Part shown: positions 9,177 through 18,124 of the stretch, piece after piece
Position numbering within the stretch: the first letter of the stretch is position 1
How the letters are laid out: every line of letters starts with the position of its first letter
Assembly: GCF_028287845.1 (NCBI RefSeq)
Contig: NZ_JAQBOW010000127.1
Span: 1 to 32,419, forward strand
Direction: 5' to 3'
Source of the DNA: Mucilaginibacter sp.
GTDB taxonomy: Bacteria > Bacteroidota > Bacteroidia > Sphingobacteriales > Sphingobacteriaceae
Length of the DNA: 32,419 nucleotides
Program-made: the position numbers and the translations under genes
Notes under the pieces: generated by a model
The model's database searches: none
Seen by the model: only the letters and a program-made list of their open reading frames with translations
What the model was told of the DNA's origin: nothing

Positions 9177-10424
9177 TTAATTGCTGTGTTGGGCGTTCTT
9201 TATTAATGATAATATTTGATTGGTTTGCTCAGGATAAATAGCTATGCGGTGCGTATGTAAAAGGTATTGAGACGCTCCCTTCATTGCCGACATTTTGAAG
9301 GAAATTAATTTAGATGGCAAAGTGGGCATGTGGCAATCAATACATTTACCGGTTATGGCGTTGCCCAACTGTGGGCCCATTTTGCAAAAGTTATGTGTTT
9401 GCTCTTTATGGCAATCCAGGCATTTTTGCGACAATAACACAGGATCGCTTTTTTCTTGTTCATGCACATTATGGCAGGTAGTACAGGTAAGCGATGGGCT
9501 ATTTAAATAGCATTTGCTCATAGCTAACAATTTTGCCTGGTTACCATGAACGTCGGCACTGGCATTGAAACCAAAATCAGGATCATAAAAACTGGCCAGG
9601 TTATCGCCCGGTTTATAGCCGAATGTTGATTTTTCTGTTTTAAGGTCATTGCCACCATGGCATACTGCACACATATTAACCTTTAGCTGCCGGTTCAATG
9701 AATTATAGGTAGTAATATATTTTGCTTTCTTATCAGTAGGATTATCAAAATGGTATTGCACGTGATTAGCAGCCGGCCCATGGCAACGCTGGCAATCTAT
9801 CCCATACATAATTGATTTTTTATCGTACTCTTCGGCTACTTTGATAGGGCCGGTTTGTACAAAAGTTTTTTCAAGGTATGACCCATGGCATTCAAAGCAA
9901 TGGCTAACAATTGCCCTGTCATAATAAACCAAATCTGGCGGAAAACCGGGGCTGTTTGCCCAGTTATTTATTATTTTAAAAAAAGATAAAGGCAATTCAT
10001 ACAGTCGGTTACCTTTCCAGTAACCATATGTTTGTGCTTTTTCATTGGCTCCAAATGCAATATCAAACCGCTCACTTCTTATCTGTTTGCCCTCAAAAAT
10101 AGCTGTTTGATAAATGCCATCCTTACGTTTATCAATGGTTATTTTTAGTTTATCGTTAAAAATAAAAATATGGGTGTTAGCCATTGATTCTGCTTGCAGT
10201 TTATTGCCATCAATAGCGCTTGATGTATGAAAGTGAGCGGTATGAGTGTAAGAATTGTACGTGTCTTTATGACAGCTTATACAAGTTTGCGGATTAGCGT
10301 AAGCGCTGCCCCTTTTATCAGGTTCAAGGTTTTTACCTTTATCCCTGCATTCAGAAAAGAACATTGCTATGGCAAATAGTATTCCTGACGATAGAACAAT
10401 TAATATGCGGATATTTCCCTTCAT
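9177..10424 (-). CDS. Seven-heme c-type cytochrome, exported, inside the polysaccharide locus
   Basis: A 415-residue protein with an N-terminal hydrophobic segment (6-23) followed by SEC at 24-26. This is a possible, non-ideal lipobox with Cys26; otherwise a membrane anchor. Seven CXXCH heme-attachment motifs start at C48, C176, C211, C252, C314, C335 and C361. The spacing and the wide gap between the first and second hemes recall multiheme cytochromes of the c554/NrfB type, but no close family is claimed. It should sit in the periplasm or on the outer membrane and carry electrons. It lies between SusD and GH30 in the same orientation, a place where Bacteroides beta-glucan loci usually carry a surface glycan-binding protein. 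The electron donor and acceptor are not visible here. Confidence 0.88.
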   Translation of the reverse strand: MKGNIRILIVLSSGILFAIAMFFSECRDKGKNLEPDKRGSAYANPQTCISCHKDTYNSYTHTAHFHTSSAIDGNKLQAESMANTHIFIFNDKLKITIDKRKDGIYQTAIFEGKQIRSERFDIAFGANEKAQTYGYWKGNRLYELPLSFFKIINNWANSPGFPPDLVYYDRAIVSHCFECHGSYLEKTFVQTGPIKVAEEYDKKSIMYGIDCQRCHGPAANHVQYHFDNPTDKKAKYITTYNSLNRQLKVNMCAVCHGGNDLKTEKSTFGYKPGDNLASFYDPDFGFNASADVHGNQAKLLAMSKCYLNSPSLTCTTCHNVHEQEKSDPVLLSQKCLDCHKEQTHNFCKMGPQLGNAITGKCIDCHMPTLPSKLISFKMSAMKGASQYLLHTHRIAIYPEQTNQILSLIKNAQHSN

Positions 10425-10483
10425 ATATTAAATTAGTAGAAACAGGGAATTAGTAAACAAAAATTACATGGTTTAAGTTAAAA

Positions 10484-10516
10484 CTATCAGAAAGCGGCAT
10501 AACCGCTCCCTGATAG
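10484..10516 (-). terminator. Hairpin between SusD and cytochrome genes
   Basis: Nested stems: CTATCAG (10484-10490) with CTGATAG (10510-10516), and AGCGG (10493-10497) with CCGCT (10503-10507) around a five-base loop. Only a loose T-rich stretch follows on the minus strand. It could be a partial terminator or an mRNA stabiliser that lowers expression of the enzymes relative to SusCD, as is common in these operons. Confidence 0.6.
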
Positions 10517-10548
10517 GTATATGAACTAACAACCAATCTAATTAACTA

Positions 10549-12093
10549 TTAAAGGGGACCGCCCCATTCTTTGCTTTGTTGTATTTTGGTATTATTAAGC
10601 TCTGATTGTGGTATAGGGAAAATTTCCATTTTATTTGCAACAAAGCCCTTAGAAAGTAACACCGCATTAGTGCCGGCATCACCCCAACGTACAAGGTCCA
10701 ACCAACGCTGGCCTTCGCCGGCAAGTTCTAAGCGTCTTTCTTTTTTGATGTTATCTAATGTAACCGCAACTGGCCCGGCACCAACACGTGCCCTTACTGC
10801 GTTTAACAAGGCATAAGCACGGGAGCCTGCACCAACTGCACCACCACTGGCTAATTGAGCCTCTGCTTCTAACAGGTACATATCAGCTAAACGTATTTCA
10901 TACATATCAACCGGGAAATTTAATTCTAATTGACCTGATGCCGCTTTAGTTGAATTACGACCGGCAAATTTTTCAATAAAGTGACCGGTATTTTGGTAAG
11001 CATGTAAATAAGTAATGATACCATTTGTTTCTAAACTATCGCAGTTAGCAACAGTTGCCGCATTGCGCGGATCATAGTGAACCAAGTTCCAGAAATCATC
11101 AGTGAAAGGTTGGCCGCTCCATCCGGAAACATAATCTGGTGCAGTTGTTTTTAGTGGATTATAATTACGCGGGCCAACTAAAATACATTCCAGGTTACCT
11201 TCTGTACCACCAACATTACCCCAGCCACCATTGGATGTAGAGTTAAATACAATTTCAAAAATTGATTCGCTGTTAAATTTGTTATTTGTTTTCCACAGGT
11301 CACCAAAATTTGGAATTAATTTATAACCATAAATACTTGCTGATGCACCAGGTGCAGTACCATTTACCAAAGCAAATTCGGTTAGCGCGTTGGTATAATC
11401 TTTTTGCCACATATATACCCGGGCCAATAACGCATGATCAACACCCAGAGTAACACGTCCGCCTTCTGACGCGGCCGGTACTGTAGCAGGTAACGATGAC
11501 TGGGCATCTTTCAGATCCTGAATTATCTGTTTGTAAATAACATCCGGGGCTACTTGTGTAATGGTGTAAATATTAGTAGGGTCTGTAGGCTCTAATATCA
11601 AAGGGATGTTCTTAAAGAAACGCACCAGATCAAAATAAAAATATGCCCTTAATAATTTAGCTTCGGCTATATACCTTGCTTTTAACGTTGCATCCATTGA
11701 TACCGTAGTAATGTGTTTTAAAAACACATTTGCTCTGTAAACGCCGGTAAAGCCTTTGGTCCATAAATAGCTGGGGCCACCGTTTTGTGCAGATTGGGTA
11801 TAAGTGTATTTAGCAATCGACTGCAGATCGCCAATATCAGATGAATTTGCACCACCGGCCCAATGGTCATCAGATGCAACATTCATAATATTGGTTTTTG
11901 TTAAATAACCGCCTCCCTGATTACCTACCATATCATACACACTTGTTAAGCCCGAAAAGGCCTGTGCCTGATTAGCATAATAATCAGATTCCAGTATACG
12001 TTCTTCAGGATTCACTGCAAGGAATTTCTTGCAGGATCCCAGTAGTTGCAACCCTGCCAGCAGGACAACCACCAATGTAATTTTGTTTCTCAT
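10549..12093 (-). CDS. SusD/RagB-family glycan-binding lipoprotein
   Basis: A 514-residue protein with a lipoprotein signal ending in LGSC (Cys21). The SusD N-terminal helices start at KKFLAVNPEERILESDYYANQ. The family's C-terminal block is present: MYEIRLADMYLLEAEA, then KKERRLELAGEGQRWLDLVRWGD, and the closing FPIPQSELNNT. It sits on the outer surface, binds the polysaccharide and caps the SusC barrel. It starts 21 bases after the SusC stop, so the two are co-transcribed. The sequence does not tell which glycan it binds; the associated GH30, GH3 and GH5 enzymes suggest a beta-glucan. Confidence 0.95.
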   Translation of the reverse strand: MRNKITLVVVLLAGLQLLGSCKKFLAVNPEERILESDYYANQAQAFSGLTSVYDMVGNQGGGYLTKTNIMNVASDDHWAGGANSSDIGDLQSIAKYTYTQSAQNGGPSYLWTKGFTGVYRANVFLKHITTVSMDATLKARYIAEAKLLRAYFYFDLVRFFKNIPLILEPTDPTNIYTITQVAPDVIYKQIIQDLKDAQSSLPATVPAASEGGRVTLGVDHALLARVYMWQKDYTNALTEFALVNGTAPGASASIYGYKLIPNFGDLWKTNNKFNSESIFEIVFNSTSNGGWGNVGGTEGNLECILVGPRNYNPLKTTAPDYVSGWSGQPFTDDFWNLVHYDPRNAATVANCDSLETNGIITYLHAYQNTGHFIEKFAGRNSTKAASGQLELNFPVDMYEIRLADMYLLEAEAQLASGGAVGAGSRAYALLNAVRARVGAGPVAVTLDNIKKERRLELAGEGQRWLDLVRWGDAGTNAVLLSKGFVANKMEIFPIPQSELNNTKIQQSKEWGGPL

Positions 12094-12114
12094 CTTAATT
12101 CTTTTTTAAGTTTT

Positions 12115-15100
12115 TTAAAATCCAAGGTTTAAGCCCAACATAAAAGTACGTGCTTGTGGATAATTGCCTTTATCAATGCCTAACACCTGGCCAGCACCAG
12201 CTCCGCCGTTTCCAATTTCAGGATCGTAACCGGTGTACTTGGTAAAGGTAAATAGGTTTAGCGCGCTGGCATAAATACGTAATCTGTTTACACCAAGTTT
12301 TTTTGTTAAACCCTTTGGTAACGTGTAGCCAAGCTGCATTGTTTTTACCCTGAAATAGTTGCCGCTTTGCAGGTATATTTTGCTAAACTTTGTGTAGTTA
12401 CCATTCGGATCATCATCCGTCAAACGCGGGTTTGTAGTAGATGGGTTAGTTGGTGTCCACCTGTCTAATATTGTTGTTTGATAGTTGGCGTTACCAATAT
12501 CTAAACGACGTAGGCCCTGAAATATAGAATTACCGCCTACACCATTACCAAATGCCACAAAATCAAAGCTTTTGTATACTAAATTAACGGTTAAACCATA
12601 AGTTACTGTTGGTATTGGATTACCTATTATTGTACGGTCACTACCATCAATTACGTTATCGCCATTTAAGTTAGCGTACTTAATATCGCCTGGTTTTGCA
12701 TTTGGTTGTAATGGTGTACCGGCCGAACCTACGTAGCTGTTAACTTCTGCCTGGGTTTGGAATATACCTAACATTTGGTAACCGTAAAACGCATTGTATG
12801 AACCGCCAACAATTGAGCGTGAAATATTACCCATTGTTTGGAAACTGGCTTGTTGAGTCTCTACAAACGAAATACCAGGAGCTATATAAAGAATTTTGTT
12901 TTGCAGGAATGATACGTTACCATTCATGCCAAAGCTTAGGTCACCAATTTTGCTATGGTAGCCCAATTCAATATCAATACCCCTGTTTTGTGAAGTACCA
13001 TAGTTAGCGTAAGGAGCTTGGGAATAACCCAAATAACCAGGTACAGGTGGTTGTTGTAATACACCAACAGTTTTCTTGGTAAATAAGTCAACACTTAAGT
13101 TAAAGTTATTAAACAAAACAGCGTCTAAACCTATATCTGTAGATTGAGTTTGCTCCCACCTTAAGTTGGGGTTTGCCGGTGCGGCAGGGCTAAAGCCTAT
13201 AGTACTTGCATTAGCTGTACCAAAGGTATAGTTACGTCCGCCACTTATTATCGAGTTAAAAGCAAAATCACCAATACCCCCATCATTACCTGTTACACCA
13301 TAACCACCTTTAATTTTCAGGAAGCTAACTGCATCATTTTTAGGCCAGAATTTCTCTAATGAAGGAACCCAACCCAAAGAGAATGAAGGGAACACACCAA
13401 ACTGATAATTTGCACCAAACCTTGATGAACCATCACGACGAACTGTACCAGTTACCAGGTATTTTTCATCATAATCATAATTCAAACGTGCAAATAGCGA
13501 AGTAATTCTGTGCTCAGTACCATCACTACCACCACCGGTAATATCACCGGTTACCGGCTTGTATTGCAAATTAGCCTGGTAAAAACTGGTAGCAATTACG
13601 TTTGCATAGTTTACGTTTACGTTTTTGGTATCATTATCCATATAAATACCCTGGCCAACTACCGCAGACACACTATGCTTACCAATTGAGCGGCTATAAG
13701 TTAATGTGTTTTCTAAGTTATAAGCTAAGCCATCGGTTATTGAGCGGTTAAATTGTTGTTTATTGCCAATACTTGATGATGTGAAATAATAATATGGTGT
13801 ATAACTTTCACTACCATAAAAGGCCAATTTAGTACCCAGGCTCGACCTGAATTTTAAACCTCTAATTGGACTCACTTCGGCAAAAACGTTACCAACAATA
13901 TTATGCTCCCAGTTATAATTACCCAATTTAGATTGAATATAAGCTAACGGGTTAGACATTTCCTGGCCAACATAAGGTGAAAATGCATAATATAATCCAT
14001 TAGGTCCTTTAGCAGGATACGCTGCATTAGCTCCAGTGTAAGGTGCAAGAGCAAGAATATTGGGATCTGTCTGATAAACAGGAGTTACAGGGTCAAGGTT
14101 TACAGCATCACTAAGTGTACCGCCAAACTCTGTGTTATAATTACCGCCATTAGATTGTGTTTTAGCAAAATCATATCCCAAATTCTCGCCCAAAGTAAGC
14201 CATTTGGCTAAATTGTAGGTTGAGTTTAAACGAATGTTAATACGTTTGTATCCCGAAATGTCTTTTGCAACAATCCCTCTTTGATCTAAATAACCAAACG
14301 AAGTAAAAAAGGTTGACTTGTCACTGCCACCGCTTACGCTAAATTGATGATTTTGTATAGGCGCCTTAGAGAAAACCAGTGACTGCCAATCTGTACCAAC
14401 ACCCAATGATGCAGGGTTTGCAAAAGGCAATGCCGGTTTAGTAACAGCATTTTGATAAGCAACCGTATTCATAAAAGACTCATCCCTGATTGTTGCATAC
14501 TGCGTAGCATTTAACAGATCAAGTTTTTTAGCCGTAGTTTGTGTGCCATAATAACCGTTATAATCAACTTTTACCTGGCCTGCCTTACCTTTTTTGGTAG
14601 TTACTAAAATTACACCGTTAGCTGCACGTGTACCATATATAGCTGCTGATGCCGCATCTTTCAATACTTCAATCGACTCTATATCGGCCTCGTTAAGATA
14701 ACCTATACCACCATTATCAACAATAACACCATCAATAACCCACAATGGATCATTATTAGCTATAGGCGAAAATGAAGTATAACCACGTATACGAATAGTT
14801 GACGAAGCACCCGGTAAACCAGAAGCTGCTGATACGTTGATACCAGATGCTCTACCTTCAAGGGCTTGCTCTACACGGTTAATAGGCATGTTTTCCAGTT
14901 CTTTCGAGGTTACGCTTGAAATAGAACCGGTAACCAGGCTTTTCTTTTGCGTACCGTAACCAACTACTACAACCTCATTAAGATTGTTTTCGGTAACGGT
15001 AAGTGTTACGTTTAACGTATTGGTGCTACCAACTTGTGCATCCAGTGTAGCAAAACCCACGTATGAAAACGTTAATGTAGCGTTTGGCGGAACAGTAATT

Positions 15101-15282
15101 GTATAATTACCCTTCGCATCTGTTGCAGTTACGCTTTGCATGTTGGCAATTTTAATTGTAACGCCTGCAAGAGGCTCGCCCCTGCTGTCACTAACTTTAC
15201 CTTTTACGGTGGAGTTTTGTGCTAATGCAATATTTAAAAAAGCAAAAAGCATAATAATCAATAAAGGAAATTTTTTTGTCAT
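12115..15282 (-). CDS. SusC/RagA-type TonB-dependent outer-membrane transporter
   Basis: A 1055-residue protein with signal peptide (1-21, ending ALAQ). A carboxypeptidase-regulatory-like beta domain (about 24-105) leads to the TonB-box region NEVVVVGYGTQKK. The plug domain contains the SusC signature IESIEVLKDAASAAIYG followed by GVILVTTKKG, and a 22-strand barrel follows, ending in Gly-Phe. It imports oligosaccharides across the outer membrane with SusD as lid. It is the first gene of the main unit. Its start has a candidate promoter 176 bases upstream and two LacI-type operators 400-460 bases upstream. There is no N-terminal STN domain, so signalling through an anti-sigma factor is not expected. 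Confidence 0.96.
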   Translation of the reverse strand: MTKKFPLLIIMLFAFLNIALAQNSTVKGKVSDSRGEPLAGVTIKIANMQSVTATDAKGNYTITVPPNATLTFSYVGFATLDAQVGSTNTLNVTLTVTENNLNEVVVVGYGTQKKSLVTGSISSVTSKELENMPINRVEQALEGRASGINVSAASGLPGASSTIRIRGYTSFSPIANNDPLWVIDGVIVDNGGIGYLNEADIESIEVLKDAASAAIYGTRAANGVILVTTKKGKAGQVKVDYNGYYGTQTTAKKLDLLNATQYATIRDESFMNTVAYQNAVTKPALPFANPASLGVGTDWQSLVFSKAPIQNHQFSVSGGSDKSTFFTSFGYLDQRGIVAKDISGYKRINIRLNSTYNLAKWLTLGENLGYDFAKTQSNGGNYNTEFGGTLSDAVNLDPVTPVYQTDPNILALAPYTGANAAYPAKGPNGLYYAFSPYVGQEMSNPLAYIQSKLGNYNWEHNIVGNVFAEVSPIRGLKFRSSLGTKLAFYGSESYTPYYYFTSSSIGNKQQFNRSITDGLAYNLENTLTYSRSIGKHSVSAVVGQGIYMDNDTKNVNVNYANVIATSFYQANLQYKPVTGDITGGGSDGTEHRITSLFARLNYDYDEKYLVTGTVRRDGSSRFGANYQFGVFPSFSLGWVPSLEKFWPKNDAVSFLKIKGGYGVTGNDGGIGDFAFNSIISGGRNYTFGTANASTIGFSPAAPANPNLRWEQTQSTDIGLDAVLFNNFNLSVDLFTKKTVGVLQQPPVPGYLGYSQAPYANYGTSQNRGIDIELGYHSKIGDLSFGMNGNVSFLQNKILYIAPGISFVETQQASFQTMGNISRSIVGGSYNAFYGYQMLGIFQTQAEVNSYVGSAGTPLQPNAKPGDIKYANLNGDNVIDGSDRTIIGNPIPTVTYGLTVNLVYKSFDFVAFGNGVGGNSIFQGLRRLDIGNANYQTTILDRWTPTNPSTTNPRLTDDDPNGNYTKFSKIYLQSGNYFRVKTMQLGYTLPKGLTKKLGVNRLRIYASALNLFTFTKYTGYDPEIGNGGAGAGQVLGIDKGNYPQARTFMLGLNLGF

Positions 15283-15457
15283 AATTTGTTGGTTAAATGG
15301 TTAATAATTGGCATTGTTTATTCTGCTGATATAAAAATACCCGCAGAAAAATCTTGAGGCGTAGTTAGCCGTAAGCAGTTAAAATGTGCATTTTATTAAA
15401 AGGTATTAATTGGTTAATTGGTTGGCATAAAGGATATGCCTGTTTAGTTTACTTGGT

Positions 15458-15489
15458 CAAATTTATGTAAACAAATATTAATAAAACAA
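15458..15489 (-). promoter_or_regulatory. Candidate promoter of the SusC operon
   Basis: On the minus strand TTG (15489-15487) is followed by a 21-base spacer and TAAATTTG (15465-15458), an exact match to TAnnTTTG. The predicted transcript would start near 15451 and have a leader of about 170 bases before the SusC ATG. Confidence 0.5.
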
Positions 15490-15523
15490 GAAAAAATATC
15501 ATAACTACTTGATAATTAATTTT

Positions 15524-15626
15524 TTATAAAAAATTTAATACGCTTAATGAACTATTATAAAAAATTTATACTGAGTATAATAAGCACTTTTGGAGCTTAA
15601 ATAAATAGTCTGGGTAATACGCTTAA
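15524..15626. repeat. Two families of direct repeats upstream of SusC
   Basis: The 14-mer TTATAAAAAATTTA occurs exactly at 15524-15537 and 15555-15568, 31 bases apart, three helical turns. A 12-mer TAATACGCTTAA occurs exactly at 15536-15547 and 15615-15626. Both lie between the promoter and the LacI-type operators. The first is AT-rich and partly expected by chance; the second is not. Confidence 0.5.
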
Positions 15627-15689
15627 ATCCTTGTAAAAAAGTTGCATTTTTTTACATTTTATATCCTAATATTGGTTACAAAATACAAT

Positions 15690-15703
15690 GGCAACCGATT
15701 GCC
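15690..15703. promoter_or_regulatory. LacI-family operator-like palindrome 1
   Basis: GGCAACCGATTGCC has five-base perfect arms (GGCAA/TTGCC) around a central CG. This fits the GCAAnCGnTTGC pattern of LacI/GalR-type regulators. Its centre is 33 bases from that of the second site. Confidence 0.55.
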
Positions 15704-15720
15704 CAATTTTTGTTAAAAAA

Positions 15721-15738
15721 TTCGCAAACGATTGCGAA
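15721..15738. promoter_or_regulatory. LacI-family operator-like palindrome 2
   Basis: TTCGCAAACGATTGCGAA has seven-base perfect arms and the central CG typical of LacI-family operators. With the first site it forms a pair about three helical turns apart, upstream of the SusC promoter. No LacI-type gene lies in the window. Confidence 0.6.
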
Positions 15739-15790
15739 AACTTATAAAAACAGTTTGAAATTTTATTGTGAATTTATCCTGTTGCGTAAC

Positions 15791-15822
15791 TGCAAAAACC
15801 CACTTGCTTTCGAGTTTTTGCA
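15791..15822. other. Inverted repeat, possible hairpin
   Basis: TGCAAAAAC (15791-15799) and GTTTTTGCA (15814-15822) form a nine-base perfect stem with a 14-base loop. It lies between two transcription units of the same orientation and has no T run after it on the minus strand. Its role is unclear: operator, or relic of a terminator. Confidence 0.35.
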
Positions 15823-16112
15823 CACCAATTAAACCCGTTATAAATCATCTTTTTTATCAACTATCAGAAGAATAGTATTTTTATTATATGTATTAGTAAA
15901 TCAAAGTTTCACAACAACTCGTCAGGATTGATAATAGTTTGCCGCAACATATATTTACTGCAAGCGAAAATTGAGTATTTGGAAGATGGCTCTAAACCAT
16001 ATTAAACATGCGCCTGCTGCTTGATTTTTAATCGTCAAACTCGTTAATTTAGTAGCTAGTTTATTTGTCAATTATTTAATATGATGATTTTCAGAGCATT
16101 ATAATTCTTGCC
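15823..16112. other. Gene-free stretch between SusC upstream region and GH5
   Basis: No coding frame, RNA gene or clear signal is seen here. It is AT-rich, plain sequence between the inverted repeat and the TGTCCC-type repeat element. Confidence 0.4.
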
Positions 16113-16168
16113 GTCCCAGGGTGTCCCAGGGTGTCCCACGGTGTACCAACGTGTACATGGGACAGTAC
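16113..16168 (+). repeat. TGTCCC-type dispersed repeat element, copy 1
   Basis: Two exact GTCCCAGGGT units (16113-16132) are followed by two degraded units (GTCCCACGGT, GTACCAACGT) and the closing TGGGACAGTAC (16158-16168). GTCCCA at the start and TGGGAC at the end are inverted, so the element can fold on itself. The same layout occurs on the minus strand at 20058-20110. GC content is well above the surrounding DNA. Confidence 0.8.
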
Positions 16169-16295
16169 AGTAATAACATTTAAGGGATATAGGTTTATTG
16201 CTGCATTTGCATACTTCACGGGGGAAGTAATTTTTGTTTAAAGCTCAAAAATCGATACTCATGGATGGAGCAAATTAGTAATGGAGAGTAGCAAA

Positions 16296-16330
16296 GCAAG
16301 TGGCATACCTAAATTACGTACGCCACTTGC
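16296..16330 (-). terminator. Hairpin downstream of GH5, candidate terminator
   Basis: GCAAGTGGC (16296-16304) pairs perfectly with GCCACTTGC (16322-16330), and the stem may extend inward through TAC/GTA after one mismatch. It lies 15 bases past the GH5 stop codon. The T tract on the minus strand is poor. Confidence 0.5.
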
Positions 16331-16344
16331 AAGTTAACTTCAAA

Positions 16345-18093
16345 TCAGTCTTTTATAAACTGAATTGATTTAAAGTTGAAACCGCCTTCGTCAGCAAGTA
16401 CACGTAGTTTGTTAACGCCTTTATTAAGCTTAATGCCTTTTATTTCAACCGGGTACCATCCCGCTATTGATGTTGCAGCAGTTAAACCAACTGTTTGTGC
16501 AGGGTTATTATCAACCGATAAGGAAACCTTACCCTTGCCGCCTTCTGATGATACTAAAAGCTTTACAGTATAAGTGCCTTTGCCGGCCTGTACGGTGTAT
16601 TGCAGCCATTCACTATCCTCAATACTGAAAATATGGTAGCCGGTCTCATCAGCCTGTATATCCACGCCTTCATTTCTATAAGCGCGCCCTTTGTTGCCTA
16701 CTGTTTTTACCCCGGGTGTGTATTGATAGCTTGCGGTATCCTTATCAAAATAGGCTATGCGCTGGCTGCCCATATCATAATCAACCGCGTTAATGGTTGT
16801 GTTGCTGCCAATAATATTCCTTTTAAACGGAATAGCTGTAGCCAGCCTAACCTGCCTGAACATAGCATCAGTAATATCTTTATGGTAAATATTATTTTCC
16901 TGCTTTATATTCTCCAATAGCTCATCAAGCGTTGCTGTGGCTTCGCCTTGTGATGGCTTTGCGGCCTTACCGCCCCAGTAATCTACCAGTTTCTGGTAAC
17001 CGACAGGTACTTTAATTTCGAGCGGATTGGCGATGGCCATCTTTTTTAACTGCCACCAGGCCCAGCCTATATTATTGCTTTCGGCCAGTTTTATAGCTTC
17101 GGTAAACCAGGTATCAGAGTTTTCGCCCGATTCGCCCAACCAAAGCGGCACATTATATTGCTCGCTCAGTATAAGGAAACTTTGGATAGCTTTTACGTTA
17201 TTAAAGTTGCCGTATTTATGAAAACTCACCACCATATTATTATCCCAAAGCGGGAAAATGCCACGGTAATTATTACCAAAGCCATTGCCCTCCACAATAA
17301 CAATATGGTTTTTATCAACCTCGCGTATGGCTGTAGTAATATCCATCATAAGTTTGCGCAGCGGTTCGTTTTTAGTTTCGGATGTGCCGCGTTTATCGTC
17401 AGCGCTTTCAAAACCCCAGTTTGGTTCGTTTATAATATCATAACCACCTATAGCGGGTTCATTGGCATAGCGTTGCGCCAGTTTCTTCCATAAGGCTATC
17501 ATTTTATCCTGGTTAGCTTTACTCTCCCACAATGATGGTTTATCCGGGTCACGATCTGAAATAGGCAGGTCATTGCCCTGGCCGCCGGGTGCAGCATGCA
17601 AGTCTAATATCAAATAAATATGTGCTGCCCTGCACCATTTTACCAGGCTATCGGTCATAGCAAACCCTTTTTCAACCCAGGTATTTTTACCGGCTACCGG
17701 TTCTTTATCAACAGATAACGTATATAAATTGTAGTGCATTGGTAACCTGATAGAATTAAAACCCCATGCCGCCATAGAATCTACATCAATTTTACGGGTA
17801 TGATTAGTGAGCCATTTATCATAAAATTTGGCAGTATATTCTGCTCCGGCCACATCCTCAATATGTTGCCTGATGATGTATTGCCTGCCCAAATTGCCCA
17901 ACTTAAACATATAGCCTTCCTGCAGCATCCATCCACCAAGGCCCATGCCTCTTAAAATAATTTTGTTACCCTTGCCATCTACAATTAAGCGGCCATTGGC
18001 TTTTAAAAAGCCCTGGCTGTAAGCGCTGGCAGTAAATAAAATTATTAAAACAAATGCACCAAAATAGCGTGCGGCTGATCTGTAATATTTCAT
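16345..18093 (-). CDS. GH5 beta-glucanase with C-terminal carbohydrate-binding module
   Basis: A 582-residue protein with a signal peptide (1-26, ending SAYSQ). The GH5 barrel (about 30-400) begins with GKGNKIILRGMGLGGWM. Acid/base Glu223 lies in DIINEPNWGF, nucleophile Glu321 in WLGESGE, and supporting residues in SIRLPMHYN and LDLHAAPGG. After a linker, residues about 430-582 form a CBM6/35-like beta sandwich (NEGVDIQADETGYHI near its start, INKLRVLADEGGFNFKSIQF-like end). Such enzymes cut beta-glucans, and the exo-1,3-glucanase-like GMGLGGWM motif is seen in glucan-active relatives. It is the second gene after GH30, 31 bases away. The exact linkage is not readable. Confidence 0.92.
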   Translation of the reverse strand: MKYYRSAARYFGAFVLIILFTASAYSQGFLKANGRLIVDGKGNKIILRGMGLGGWMLQEGYMFKLGNLGRQYIIRQHIEDVAGAEYTAKFYDKWLTNHTRKIDVDSMAAWGFNSIRLPMHYNLYTLSVDKEPVAGKNTWVEKGFAMTDSLVKWCRAAHIYLILDLHAAPGGQGNDLPISDRDPDKPSLWESKANQDKMIALWKKLAQRYANEPAIGGYDIINEPNWGFESADDKRGTSETKNEPLRKLMMDITTAIREVDKNHIVIVEGNGFGNNYRGIFPLWDNNMVVSFHKYGNFNNVKAIQSFLILSEQYNVPLWLGESGENSDTWFTEAIKLAESNNIGWAWWQLKKMAIANPLEIKVPVGYQKLVDYWGGKAAKPSQGEATATLDELLENIKQENNIYHKDITDAMFRQVRLATAIPFKRNIIGSNTTINAVDYDMGSQRIAYFDKDTASYQYTPGVKTVGNKGRAYRNEGVDIQADETGYHIFSIEDSEWLQYTVQAGKGTYTVKLLVSSEGGKGKVSLSVDNNPAQTVGLTAATSIAGWYPVEIKGIKLNKGVNKLRVLADEGGFNFKSIQFIKD

Positions 18094-18124
18094 TTGATTA
18101 GTTATATAAATTAAGTCAATCAGG

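Noticed and set aside
16113..16168. Possible small CRISPR array
   Set aside because: The units are 10 bases in direct tandem without spacers, and no cas gene is present; it matches a second inverted copy at 20058-20110, so it is a dispersed repeat.
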